From assembly GCA_010093605.1 (NCBI GenBank), contig MU004201.1:470403-534402 (forward strand): a DNA stretch of 64,000 bases. Reading direction: 5' to 3'. Under the pieces are notes generated by a model. It made no database searches and was not told the DNA's origin. It saw only the letters and a list, made by a program, of their open reading frames with translations. The DNA is from Lophium mytilinum. Lineage: Eukaryota; Ascomycota; Dothideomycetes; Mytilinidiales; Mytilinidiaceae. This document shows, piece after piece, positions 1-10,343 of the stretch. The position numbers and the translations under genes are program-made. Numbering within the stretch: position 1 is the first letter of the stretch; the number at the start of each line of letters is the position of its first letter.

Positions 1-455
1 ATGGGCCATGGGTATGCCTTTATTTCTCTCTAACTGCGGCCTGATGATGAGTCAGGTTAGCTTTACCTCCTTCTCGGCCCTTCTCTTGGGCACCCTGTTG
101 CGCTTCAGCACTCGATAGAAAGTTGATCTTGACACCTTCTTGATGCGCTGAAGTATGGCGATAGCCTAGTCTGTTAGGTCAGCATTCTTGGTTTTGGGGA
201 AAACCTTCTTTTGTTTGCCCTTAAAAGCGAACAGTGGGCCCGTATATGGAAGAGACTTGATTATGCTATTAAAGTCCCATTGATGGACAATCTCGTGGAT
301 ATTTAGCGGCAGACATCACGCAGCGTTTTGATATCTTTCTTAGGAACATCCTCTTCGACAGTAGTAAGAGAATACTGCTGCGCCGTGTCTTTAAGAGCTC
401 TTGGCCTCTCTGTCTATTGCTAGACACATTGTGCCAAAGCGGTGCTTTATGGCTG
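1..455 (-). pseudogene. Tc1/mariner-like transposase fragment, amino-terminal part, cut by the window edge
   Basis: Read on the minus strand, two adjoining frames give a peptide that runs to the left window edge. It holds a helix-turn-helix-like stretch TFYRVLKRNRVPKRRAEK, then KLT and, at the edge, GIPMAH. This order resembles the region before the DDE catalytic core in Tc1/mariner transposases, where a second HTH is followed by a lysine/arginine-rich linker and an 'AxxH' motif. Upstream lies HEIVHQWDFNSIIKSLPY. The frame changes once and contains TAG/TAA stops, so it is a broken copy. The catalytic domain would lie outside the window. The family call rests on motif resemblance only; a Pogo/Fot1-type element is an alternative. 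Confidence 0.42.
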
Positions 456-689
456 TGTGGTGTAATAATGGAGGTGGAAACGGTGATTTAGCGCTGAACT
501 GCGATGGACGCAAATTAGTAACATTTTACTATACCTATATCTCTCACCTTTTATATATAAATAAACTTCAGTCTTTGCGTCTTAGTTCTTGTCTTATACG
601 GTCCAGCGTTGTTATTTGGTCTAGTCGCGCCGCGCGCGGTGGCTGCTCTCATCTAGACTACTAAGCGTAATGTACTAATGTAGTGTGGG

Positions 690-1510
690 GACAGCGGATA
701 TAGGGAGGGTTAGGGGTGGTGTAAAAAGGGTTACAGAGATGGTGTAAAAGTGTATAGAAGGGGTGGAAAGGGCTTGGGCAATATATAAAGGTTTTAGATG
801 CTAAATGGGGGATAGTAATCTCTAAGGACTTGAAGGGCGTTTAGGCGATGTAAGTTGGCGTGAATTAGCGTGTGTAGAGTTTAGGGTGGTATAGTAGAGA
901 TGCGGAGGTGGTGTAAACGTATCTAATAGCGGTGGATAGGTTTTAGGCGATGTATAAAGGTTTGCAGGCTAAATTAGGGGTGGTGATCTCTAGAGACTTG
1001 AAGGGCATTTGGGCGATGTGTGTAGGCGTGTGTCGGCGTGTGTAGGGTTAGGGGAGGTGGATTTAAGGTGTATTGAAATGTTGGGAAGGGTTTAATGAGA
1101 CATGGAACGATTTTAGGCGATGTATAAAAGGTGTTAAGGCTAAATAGGGCCTGGTAATCTCTAAGGACCTAAAGCGCTTTGGGTAATATGGTAGGTGTGT
1201 GTCGACGTGCGTGGGGCTGGGGGCGGTACTTTAAAGTAATATGGAAGTGATAGAGAGAGTGTAAAGAGATGTGGAAAAGGTTTAGGCGATATATAGAGAT
1301 TTGTGGGCTAAATAGGGCTGTAGTGATTTCTAAGGTCTTAAAGGGCATTTAAGCGACGTAGATAGGCGTGAATCGGCGTGTATAGGGTTGGGTGACTTAG
1401 GGTAAAGGTACATAGAAGTGGGGGAAGGGGTTTAAAGAGATGTTGAACCGATTTAGGTAATATTTGGAGGTTTAGTGGCCAAATGGGGGGTGGTGACCTT
1501 AACGCACTAA
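690..1510. repeat. Satellite A: tandem array of a 168-171 bp unit
   Basis: A GT-rich unit repeats about 4.5 times. The word ctaaat (or its variant) that starts each unit falls at 801, 969, 1140, 1308 and 1479, giving spacings of 168, 171, 168 and 171 bp. Shared words in each unit include 'aggcgatgta', 'tctctaagga', 'gaagggcattt', 'ggcgtg' and 'gggttagggg'. A partial unit precedes 801. Units differ by many substitutions, so this is an old array. The length is close to one nucleosome repeat. No coding frame is evident. Confidence 0.85.
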
Positions 1511-1639
1511 AAGGGCCTGCTTCCTTAACAAGAAATCCAATCTATCTTAATACCTTATTAACTTATAATCTTAATAGTATCTAATACACCATACTATTAG
1601 AAAGTGTAGAAAGGTAATGTCCCAGACACTGAGTCTTGC
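1511..1639. other. AT-rich spacer between satellites A and B
   Basis: About 130 bp dominated by TA-rich words. The last 50 bp may be a partial, degraded unit of satellite B. No gene is visible. Confidence 0.5.
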
Positions 1640-2195
1640 TAAAGTTCAAGGGGCAAACCCGGAATCTGCTTTCCTACGTCTATTCCCCAACTACCGGTTG
1701 CATATAGGTAGAACACAAGGAGTAGCTAGATCTAGAAACTAACTAGGAGCTTCTAAGGCTTTAGGCGCTTTGCACTTGTGGTCGTGAAATGTAATGTAAA
1801 ATGGGTGTTGAAATCGCCCCAGTTTAGGGGCAAGCCCGGCATCTCTATTTTTACATCCATTTTCCACCACATCTCACATCCACGAGTTAGAAATACTTAA
1901 AACTCAAGGAGCCATTACATATAGGAAACAACTAGGAGCTGCTAAGGTTTTAAGCATTTCTAACTTGTAGTTGTAAAATTTGGTGGAAAATAGGCGTTGA
2001 AATCCCCCCAGTCCAAGGGCAAAACCAGGATCCCGCTCTCTTACGCTTGTTTCTCAATCCACGGTCGCATATGCGTAATAATTTGTAAGCTGCTAGGCCT
2101 AGGTATTATCTTAGACGTTCTTAATATTTAGACAGTTTCAATCGGTGGTTACAAATTGCGAGTGTGAAAGTAAATCTCTAGTTTCAACACCCCTA
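1640..2195. repeat. Satellite B: three tandem units of about 177-189 bp
   Basis: The word gggcaa marks unit starts at 1651, 1828 and 2017 (spacings 177 and 189). Shared words are 'gttgaaatc(g/c)ccccagt', 'caactaggagct(g/t)ctaagg', 'acttgtagttgtaaaat' and 'aactcaaggag'. The third unit is the most diverged and fades near 2195. The unit is unrelated in sequence to satellite A, but its length is again near nucleosomal. Confidence 0.78.
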
Positions 2196-2520
2196 GAACC
2201 TCCCCACAACTTTAAGATACCTTAATATCCCCGCCTTAGAGTCTCGCCACTTAGAGACTCTATTAACACGCTAACAATTTCTTATTCTTAGAATCTTCAC
2301 ATCCACACTTACAGTAAAGAGGCAGAGTGAACGCAAGCAACTTGCCCCTCTACAAGACCCCTATACGCACAAATCGCTACCATAACACGCCCTCGCCGTA
2401 TCCTAACCCTCCGCATCGCTCAGAGTCCATCTACCGCTGCACGCACGGAACCACAACATCGTAATGCATACGAACTAGCTGTAGTCAAGCATATAGCGCC
2501 CACGACGGCCTACTTTCTAG
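2196..2520. other. Unrecognised spacer between satellites B and C
   Basis: Rich in CpA/ApC words. No gene or clear repeat was seen. The part around 2410-2460 ('ccgcatcgctcagagt') may be a remnant unit of satellite C. Confidence 0.4.
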
Positions 2521-3190
2521 CGTTATCGCCTCGCATAACTCGGAGTTTGGATGACTGGTTTGGCGCCGCATACGCGCGATGCGCTGATTGGGTACTTATA
2601 CACTAAGAAGATGCGTAATGGCAATAGTAGAGACTTTAGTACTGGGTTGGGTTTTAAAGGTCCTTTGAGACGGCTGAGAAATCTACCGCTTTCCAGCATT
2701 ATCACCTCGCATAACTCGGAGTTCTAATGCGAGTCTAGCGCCGCACACGCGTAATTCGCTAATGGGGAACTCAAGTACTGAGGAGATGTTTGTTGGAGAA
2801 TGCGGAGGTGTCGATGATAAGTTTGGTTTTAAGGGTTCCTCGAGAAGGCTTAAAATCTACGGCTTTCCAGCATTATCGCCTTACATGACTTGGAGTTCTG
2901 TAGACTAGTTTGGCGCCGCACACGCGTGATGTGCTGATAGGAAACTTACATACTAAGAAGATGCGTGATAGAAAATACAGAGGTGTCGATGATAAATTTA
3001 GTTCCGAGGGTTCCTTGAGACGGCTGAGAATCTACCGCTTTCCAGCATTATTGCCTCGCATTCCTTACTTTGGCGCCCCATACGCGTGATATGCTGATGG
3101 TAACCTCGAGCACTAAGAAGGTGCATGATGGTGATAGTAGACGTATTGATAATAAGTCGGGATTCGGGGTCCTTTAAAACTGCGTGAGAG
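2521..3190. repeat. Satellite C: four tandem units of 174-176 bp
   Basis: Unit starts (c(a/g)ttat(c/t)(g/a)cct) fall at 2521, 2697, 2871 and 3046, spaced 176, 174 and 175 bp. Each unit begins with 'cctcgcataactcggagtt', contains 'ggcgccgcacacgcg' and 'actaagaagatgcgt', and ends with 'gagacggctgagaatctac' then 'cgctttccag'. The last unit has lost its final part. Short reading frames inside it are by-products of the repeat. Confidence 0.88.
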
Positions 3191-3414
3191 AGTTAATGGC
3201 GAGGGCGGGTGTAGGTAGGATAGAACGCGGAGATAGGCTACTTGCGCACGATGTCTCCCCGCCTCTAATAAGCGAGCGGAGAGGTGCTTTAAGTGCGGAG
3301 ATAGATGGTGGAGCAAAGGTCGCTAGATTATTGACGTTGGATGGAGCATGGGCGCATGAGGACTCTTCGCGATATTTGCCCCGAGCTTCTAAAGACCGAT
3401 ATTGAGCTGAAGGG

Positions 3415-3760
3415 GGTGGAGGTCTTACATCTTGATATCTCGTTTTAAGAAGCCTAGTAATGCTAATCTGAGTGGAACCACCATCGGTTTATGGTAGTGT
3501 AAGGGATGGTCTTCCTTCGTGACATCTTGCTTTGAGAATCCGGCGCGATCCTAATTAAATTGGAATTAACGCCGTTCATGGCAGGGCATGGGGTGGTCTT
3601 GCATCGTGCTATCTCGCTTTAGGAACCTGGAGTAATACTGTTCTATCTGGGAATACTACTGTTTGGGCGGTGGCGGTCTTGCTGGCGACGGGAATAGTGC
3701 GAGGAGCGTTGAGCTTGACAAGTAAACGCTTACCTGGACAAAGCGAGTCGGCTGTTGAAA
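3415..3760. repeat. Satellite D: degenerate tandem unit of about 87 bp
   Basis: The word ggtctt starts successive units at 3421, 3508, 3595 and 3675 (spacings 87, 87 and 80). Shared words are 'atct(c/t)g(c/t)tttaagaa' and 'gtgacatcttgctt'. The fourth unit is only partly recognisable. The period is half of the satellite C unit, but I see no clear sequence identity with it. Confidence 0.62.
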
Positions 3761-3867
3761 GAGCGGAGGCGCACTTACGCATAAGACAGCACTGTCGGCA
3801 GGAATTCAGGTGCTGAGAGCGACACTGTTCTTGATGTAATACCAAATGCATTTCTATTTAGGTCTAT

Positions 3868-4062
3868 CTGGGTTTGCTCCCTGGGAAAGAAGAAGAAGTA
3901 AGAAATAGAAACGCGAGGTATGCTCCCTGGGATGAAGCAGAAAGACAAACGCCAGGTATGCTCCCTGAAAATGCAGACGGAATGAAAAGAGAAACGCTAG
4001 GTATGCTTCCTGAAAATGCAGATAGAATAAAAAAGGAGATGTGTGGCCGTGGTATAAAATAG
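3868..4062 (+). repeat. Minisatellite with a repeated peptide-like motif (39-46 bp spacing)
   Basis: The word gtatgctccctg(g/a) recurs at about 3872, 3918, 3957 and 4002, followed by 'aaatgcaga' and a purine-rich tail. On the plus strand the last two units read GMLPENAD twice. The charged, lysine/glutamate-rich tail suggests part of a repetitive coding region, but there is no flanking gene to attach it to. Confidence 0.6.
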
Positions 4063-4120
4063 GTCCTTCTTTAACACATCCAAGCCACCCAATAAGTCCC
4101 CCTCGAGTGCACACTAATGT

Positions 4121-4975
4121 TCACGGTACTACGGTTAAGTTGCACGTCCTACCGTTTAATTGAGACTGTATCTTTGACACTCGGTCTGTTAATATAACGA
4201 TGAACGCGTCCTTCATCCTGTCTGCTCGACGATTTGTCCACTCCACGATGGACAACCCTCGCTCGGCAGGGCGATATTGTAGATTTGAAAAGAACCTGGC
4301 ATGCGCCGTAGCTATACGAGTCGGATAGACTACAACCGGAGCCCAGCGCAGCTTGAAAGTCGCTAAAGTAGAATGGCCGCCAATAAGGCTTGCCAGATAC
4401 TTTACACTGGTAGACGCTTTCCAGATCTTCTTGTAGGCGTGAGACAAGTTAATATACTCCGCCGGGGGGATACTATTGAATGTGGGGTTGGTACAGTAAA
4501 AGTTAAGCGAATGTTTAGTTAATACGGCCAAAAGATTAATTTCCATGGCAAGGTGCTTTAATCTCTGTAGTCCGTGGCAAAGAAACATCGTTAATCGCCT
4601 AAAGGTATAGACACGGTCTTTGTCCTTTCTTCTAGCATGAACAGGCTGTTGGAATGGAGCTGCAACCGTAATATCTAGACGTCTTAGCTGGTTCCTAAGC
4701 GGGGGTATACGGCGCAACTTGCGTACAACTGCGTGGACGTGTGCATGAGGTTCAACGCCCGGCATTATATCCGCAACTTGGAGATGGAGAACTATATCCC
4801 CATTATCTACTAGTTCCGGGGCCGCTGTTGTTATACCGGCCAGGGCATCACCGATGATCTCAAGGGCTGCGGTTAACTTGCAACATTTAACTTCGGTCCG
4901 CAGTGGGGTCCCCAAGACTTCTTGCCATATAAGGCCCCGAATCTCGGGCGGGAATAATTCGGTAAATTCCAACAC
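4121..4975 (-). CDS. 2EXR-like fungal protein, carboxy-terminal 284 codons, start missing
   Basis: This is the only long uninterrupted frame of recognisable type in the window. It opens with FTELFPPEIRGLIWQEVL, which matches the opening motif of fungal 2EXR (F-box-like) proteins: an F-x-x-L box, then PPEIR and IW. The rest is helical and hydrophobic/basic with no further domain I recognise. The first codon of the open stretch is GTG. Upstream the frame continues for 9 codons to a TAA with no ATG, so an upstream exon or a lost start is likely. 2EXR proteins form large fungus-specific families of unknown function. The lack of stops over 284 codons, unlike its neighbours, suggests recent insertion or selection. 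Moderate confidence that it is or recently was a gene. Confidence 0.6.
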   Translation of the reverse strand: MLEFTELFPPEIRGLIWQEVLGTPLRTEVKCCKLTAALEIIGDALAGITTAAPELVDNGDIVLHLQVADIMPGVEPHAHVHAVVRKLRRIPPLRNQLRRLDITVAAPFQQPVHARRKDKDRVYTFRRLTMFLCHGLQRLKHLAMEINLLAVLTKHSLNFYCTNPTFNSIPPAEYINLSHAYKKIWKASTSVKYLASLIGGHSTLATFKLRWAPVVVYPTRIATAHARFFSNLQYRPAERGLSIVEWTNRRADRMKDAFIVILTDRVSKIQSQLNGRTCNLTVVP

Positions 4976-5480
4976 GGTCCGAACTAGGTAATGCCAAAGT
5001 TAATACTATATTGCAAGTAGCGGGGCTTTACCAGCCTTAAAACGGAACACTTACCTAGACGCTTAATCCCCCTTCGTGGTTCCCTGGTGTTTGACTCTGG
5101 TGGATGTGCGCTGCCGAGTTCGAGGCTAGACATGATTGGTGGAAGGTAGAGAGGCAGACTAATACTTCGTTGTGGTCTTTCGGCTGCGCAATATGGAATT
5201 CCGGATTCAGATGGCGGATCCGAGTTAGTGAGTGGATTCGATATATTTGCAGCTCAGCGTTCGATATACAAACTTCCTAGGGTTTGGTGCTGGTCTGCCT
5301 TAGTACGATGGAGTAATAATGTCTCCCTAGCTGCGGACTCTTTATAGGTTGAGGACTGATGTTTAAGAAAAGACGTAGCTAGCAGACAGGACGGAAGATA
5401 TATACTATGTTAAATTAAAGGTTTTGCATCTAAGCTCTAGTTTAGCGGCGAGACAGGCAGCAGATTATCCGCACGAATCC
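4976..5480. other. No recognisable feature
   Basis: I see no gene, repeat array or transposon end in this stretch. It may include the 5' part of the 2EXR-like gene at 4121-4975, but no splice pair could be chosen with confidence. Confidence 0.4.
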
Positions 5481-5483
5481 GAT

Positions 5484-5578
5484 TACCTGCCATGTATCGT
5501 TGCACAGCAGTTAACATTTACCGCGTATAGCTCTTACACCTGTCATGTATTACTGCACAGCAGTCTTTCCAGCTCCCA
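5484..5578. repeat. Short tandem duplication, 53-bp period
   Basis: 'tacctgccatgtat...tgcacagcag' at 5484 recurs as 'cacctgtcatgtat...tgcacagcag' at 5537. The two copies differ at several sites. No gene context is seen. Confidence 0.65.
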
Positions 5579-7580
5579 GGTCTTTATCGCAGCCGTGTCT
5601 AGTTATCGTTACTCTACAACTTGGAGTCTGGTACGCTAATTTAGCGCGACCAGAGGGTGAGGCTGGTTGCAGGGTGCTAATAAAGGCTATAGATGTGCAA
5701 TATTCTTGGCGTAGCTGCCCGAGCTCGATAGGCAAGCACCCGGTGGAAGTGAGCTCTCACGTTGGCGGGGGCTGCACGCTAATCTTCCTAAAGGGCCTGC
5801 TTCTCTCGTGGATTTATTATACGGGCAGCACTTTGCGGAACTCGGTGGTTAGCCCCTTAGGCTCTAGTAAAATGATTTCCCGCTTAAGGTTACAATTGTG
5901 GCCATTGTAGGTGTAGATGAGAGCAGAAAGATTGCTGAGGTTTAAACCGATGCTAGTACAAGCTTGTGCGCCTGATCGCAAAGCTTAAGCCTTGCAGCCT
6001 TGCAGCCTTGCAGGGCTTGCACGGCATGCCGAGCGAATGTCTCTTTTTGAAGTATTGCAGCACGCTACGGAGGGTGGAAGTCCGATCCGGGATACGATGA
6101 GACGCGCAACAGCGGGGGAGCGGGTGAGATTCTAGGAGAGATGAGGTCTGCAACGAAAAGCGATGCAGAGCCTAAGGCTGCAGTTCGCCGAGGTGTGGTG
6201 GCATAGGCTGTGCCTCCGCAAGTTTAGAGCCGTGACACACCTGCAGACTTCGGCCTCTACCTAGACGCTCTTAGCTTTTCACACCCAATAAGTATAATTC
6301 TTCCCAAGGTTGGTCCCTGGCGGACTTGGCCTAAAGCAATTCAAGCTGCACGCAATATTGGCCTAGACTTATGTAACTATTCGTCATCGTCGAGGCATTA
6401 CAGATGTGGCGGGCGCAGGCATCGGGGTATTGAGCTTGAAGTACCAGCGGGGAAAGCTAGACCCATAGCTTAATGGGTGTGGGCGTTGTGACAGCTCGGG
6501 ATGCAGGAGAAGAGAATGTATTGTATTGATGTTCTTGTGAGGAAGCTATCCGGGCGACGCGGAGGAAAAGTATGCACGCAAGCTGCAGGGTAAGCGGCTG
6601 AAGCAGTGCGGCCAAGGATGGTGTATGGCGCTGTGATGGTGGCAATGAGGCGTAATTCGTTATGCGATATCTAGATAAGTTTAGCCAATCAGCCGCTTAG
6701 ATCCTAGCGCCGAAATGTCTTAGTAGGTTAGAGGGGCATGCCAGTTTGCATAAGAAAGTAGTGCTTAGATTAGAATATTGAAAGCGAGACTATTATGGGG
6801 ATTTTCGAACATAAATTCATAAGACAAATAACCTTTCCGAAATAGAGCTCTCGCCAACCAACGTGTCTATATTACCGCACTGAGGATGTTAAAGGCCCCT
6901 TTAGTTTATTTTATTTTGAATTCATGTTCGAAATTGCCCATAATACTCTCGCTTTCGACCATCTAATTAATACTCTTGTTGCCATTCTCGATGTACAGGA
7001 TGGCGAAATCCGACTCTACGCCTCTACGTGGTGCCACCTAGGAACCTTGCTCTACTCGCAGAAGGATTTCTTGAGCAGATTGGTCCTTATATTTAGGCTT
7101 GTCACCCCCTAAGATTGGAGCCCTCCACGACAACATTACGGCTCGACCGCAGCTTGACTGTCCCCTCGAATTTGACTCGATTTAATGCATTAACGACATG
7201 CACCACCTATCCTCTATAAAAGAGTTAGGGCTGTACCTGCAAAGCGCTTTCTACACTACAATCGACACATTAATAACGCCTTGGATGAGAACAAATTAAT
7301 AACATATCCATAAGCCGGCTCACATATTATAACGTCTGATCCGCGTCGCCACCCACATCCATTACTATATTGGGGGTTGCGGTTAGGGCTTTAGGGCATG
7401 CTAAATTTCTGGTTCAACCCGTAGGGCATGCAGTATTTAGGAAGGATAAGTGTCTTCTTTGGTGGATCTACGTAATGGGTATGGACTAATATACTTAGTT
7501 CCGTTGCATGTGCCTATTTGCCGTCTCTAGTAAACTCTGGCCTCTCCTCATGTAAAATAGTTGATAAGAATTAATTCCTG
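5579..7580. other. Unrecognised 2-kb stretch
   Basis: No homologous coding sequence was recognised on either strand. The only regular structure is a 9-bp microsatellite (cttgcagcc repeated about three times) at 5990-6015. TA-rich patches alternate with GC-richer ones, as expected for diverged, RIP-affected DNA. Confidence 0.4.
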
Positions 7581-7581
7581 A

Positions 7582-7674
7582 ATACTCCTTCTGCTCCCGC
7601 TTCTTGCGTTCCGTATTCTCATTCTATTCGCGCTTCTTGCCTTCGGCATTCTCTTTCTGCTCGCTCTTCACGCG
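7582..7674 (-). repeat. Three 33-bp tandem units, likely from a charged coiled-coil gene
   Basis: Units start at 7582, 7615 and 7648, each 33 bp (11 codons). On the minus strand they read as lysine/glutamate-rich peptides (for example ENAEGKKRE and NTERKKREQKEY). In-frame period and charge pattern fit a repetitive coiled-coil segment of a lost gene. One TAG interrupts the frame. Confidence 0.6.
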
Positions 7675-8585
7675 ATTGGTTTCTGTTGAGCAAGGTCAAG
7701 ATATTAGACCGGCTATCGTTTAAATCTTTACTGTTATAGACGTCGTGCTGGCCCTTATAAATACTGGGGCGTATGAGACTTTAAAGGGGTGTAAACCAAT
7801 GTATTGAGTGAAATAGTGCTAGAGGATAGGCCTCCAGCACGGTGTAACTAGGTAGTTCTTGTTTACTGCTTCCTTCCTTTACCTACCGCTGTCTGCCGTG
7901 CTTGATATTCACACTATCTAAGTTTCTGATCCAATCTACAAGCCTTGCCATTGGCATGCCAATCTTGAGTCTAGATTATGCGGGCTAGCTCCCGTTTACA
8001 CTTTCTAAGGCCGTGTAGGCCGAGTATTGGGCCGTTAGCTAATCTGAATTTCGCCCTGGGACTACATTGTCTCGCAATTCCCTGGCTCTACCTTTGCTGT
8101 ATCCATGGCGAGGGCGGCCACCAGCGATCCATCTGCACTCGCGCAAGTTGTTAAGGGGCTAGATACGATGCCTCCCCCTCCAGCTGCTGCCACGCACACG
8201 CTCCCTTATCGTGTTGTGCTAGAGGGGTGCTATAGCCGTGGTTAATGAGGCTGGCGATTCCGCCGGTGGCGTAGGATCTACCGTCTTACTTATATAGGCT
8301 AAGCGTGACCGTACCAATCTAGTTTAAGCAGTTCAATCTAAAAATCTAATTAATTAAGCTTTATTCTATATATATCAACCCAATCAAGCTGCTACCTAGT
8401 TAAGCCGGCCGCCGGTTTAGTAACCACGCTGCCGTACGGTAAAGAGGACCTCGAAAGAATGCGCCTAATGACAGCATCCGGATTCCGCTTCTTATTCAAC
8501 TTCTTTAACTCCCGTCTCCCCAGCTTCCACTTTCCACCTTACGTCTCTAATTCGCCCATGCAATTCGCCCATTATTACAGCAATC
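7675..8585. other. Unrecognised stretch
   Basis: No gene, repeat array or transposon end was recognised. A serine/threonine-rich frame lies before the MSH6 fragment but cannot be assigned. Confidence 0.35.
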
Positions 8586-8612
8586 ACGGTCCGGGGCATT
8601 AAAGGCAACGAG

Positions 8613-8923
8613 ATGTCAACCCCAAAACCTCCAAGCTCAAGAGAGCCGCCTCTGGCTCGCAGTCTGCCAATAACCAGAAGCCCGTCTTGGATTTCTCCCG
8701 GAAGAAGACGGATACTAGCTCCAGCTCTGCTCCGGCCTCTTTACTACTGGAACCCACTTCTATAAAGAAGGAGACACCATTAATTGGTAGCAGGAAGGAC
8801 CCCTCAGTCCGCAGGACAGCCGCGGCGGCCTTGACACTGGCCCCGAGCACAACGCGACGTATGCCAGATGGCAGACTGGCGGTAGAAGGCTATGGGGGTA
8901 GACTGCTCCACGTTATCCTCGTT
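8613..8923 (+). pseudogene. MSH6: MSH6 amino-terminal fragment with PIP-box region
   Basis: An ATG at 8613 opens MSTPK. After a small frameshift comes a lysine/serine-rich stretch and QKPVLDFSRKKTD (PIP region at 8675-8710). Fungal MSH6 proteins, the mismatch-recognition subunit of MutS-alpha, start the same way: a short basic serine-rich tail, then a PCNA-interacting Q-x-x-[IL]-x-x-F-F motif close to the start. Here the second aromatic is serine, so the PIP box is degraded. The frame continues through a serine/proline/lysine-rich linker to a TAA near 8925. No MutS core domain follows. A carboxy-terminal MSH6 piece lies 38 kb away on the opposite strand. The call rests on the N-terminal pattern; another PIP-box protein is possible. 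Confidence 0.5.
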
Positions 8924-8929
8924 TAAAAC

Positions 8930-9470
8930 ACTTTATCTTGATATTTTAGGGGAGCTAGCCGTTCCCCTCTGCATGCTTGAGGTTTGCGCCGACACACCCA
9001 CCACGATGCCCGCTTGTAGGCTATAACTGTAACCATCCTCTCTGCACGCTTAAGGGTTGCGTCGATGCATCCATCCCAGAACACGACGCTGGTGTGCGGA
9101 GATGGGCGGTTAAAGTGGGACCAGTCGGTTAAGTCCTGAAGACGTAACGATAGCTGATTTTAGTTAGCGTAGGCTGCGCCAGGCCAGATAGAAGGTAATA
9201 GAGAAGCTAATATTTAGCAGTAAGAGTAAACTCTACAAGAAATCCGAGGGCGTCCCACCTAGAACCGCAGTATAAAGGCTTAGCCCGCTAACAGGCTTAT
9301 AGAACGCGTCTTATGCCCTGGACCTAATTATTCCTATCGTCTAATGCCAATCGAGTAGTGAGACTGTTTGCGCTACGACGGCCGCCGGTGCATTGGAGGT
9401 CGCCCCTGCAACGAACGCGGCGGTGGCGCGGATAGAGAAGAGCGCGCGGATAGCGACATCGCTGGCGAGG
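8930..9470. other. Unrecognised stretch after the MSH6 fragment
   Basis: A short repeated phrase, 'ctctgcatgctt(g)aggtttgcg' near 8968 and 'ctctgcacgcttaagggttgcg' near 9038 (70 bp apart), is the only structure seen. Confidence 0.4.
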
Positions 9471-9479
9471 ATGAGGAAG

Positions 9480-9830
9480 CATAGCAAGATGCTAATAACA
9501 CAAGTTCAAGAGAAGTATTAGAACGGACGATGCTGATCCATATATCTGCTTCTAATAATACAAGGTCTAACAGCTATAGAAGAGGCGTGGCAGCAACGCA
9601 TAAACTATTAAGAAAATAAGGAACCTGAGAAGGGAACTAGAGAATGCGCGACATCTTAACTCAAGTAAGGCGTAGGAAAGGCATGAGCTAGGAAGTGTTG
9701 GCGATTTTCAAATCCATAAGAGGAAAGTGGGTATCAATGAAAATGACGAAGACTTTATCTTGCTGAATGTTAGCGTGATTCCGGATAAAGTATAATGATG
9801 GTCTTACATGATTCTAATAGCGTGTTGCTA
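9480..9830 (+). pseudogene. Unrecognised coding-like remnant
   Basis: Two plus-strand frames carry peptide-like runs: an alpha-helical stretch containing LTAIEEAWQQRINY, then, after a frame change, LENARHLNSSKA and KRKVGINENDEDFILLNV. Charged residue spacing and TAA/TAG stops suggest a RIP-damaged gene. I do not recognise the family. Confidence 0.3.
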
Positions 9831-10085
9831 AAACATGTGCTGCGTTAATTTATAATGCTTCGCTAAGAAATTATATCCGCAGAATGCCATATTAAATGGG
9901 GTGTACTTAGGGGCTTTTAACAGCTGTTTAGTACTGTTTGAGGTGGCTTATATAGGCGTGAACATCGTGCCTATAATGTTAAATCCCTAAGATAATAAGA
10001 GCTCTTCCGTGACTAGTATAGTATTGAAGTAACAAGAAGAAAATCTGGGTTTACCGCTTTCGGCTTCGGTGCAACGCCTCAAGAA

Positions 10086-10343
10086 GTGGATGGGAATGCT
10101 GCCACGCACACGAGCGCTGACGGCGTGCCGTTGCTCGCGCAGCCAGACGAAGCCCTCCAAACGGGAACGCGGTATTACACCCAAGGCATGAAGAGGGGGG
10201 TGGTGGGTTGGAAAGCTGCCAGGCTCCTTATAAGCGGCGGTGAGGGCGTGCCGTCGCTCGCGTGCTGGAGATGCTGGGAGGGACAGGCACGGCTGGACGA
10301 GGGCGGCGATGGGCATAAGGGCGGCGATGGGGGTCGGGGGTAG
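10086..10343. repeat. GC-rich internal duplications
   Basis: 'ggcgtgccg(t)tgctcgcg' occurs at about 10121 and 10247. 'gggcggcgatggg' occurs twice in succession near 10301-10332. Open frames on both strands across this stretch follow from GC-rich, stop-poor composition; I would not call a gene. Confidence 0.5.

Noticed and set aside
690-1500. Telomeric or subtelomeric repeat from 'gggttagggg' words
   Set aside because: These words are part of the 170-bp satellite unit, one per unit, with no TTAGGG run.
7380-7430. Telomere-like words ('ttaggg' twice, 'tagggcatgc' repeats)
   Set aside because: Only isolated words, not a TTAGGG array.
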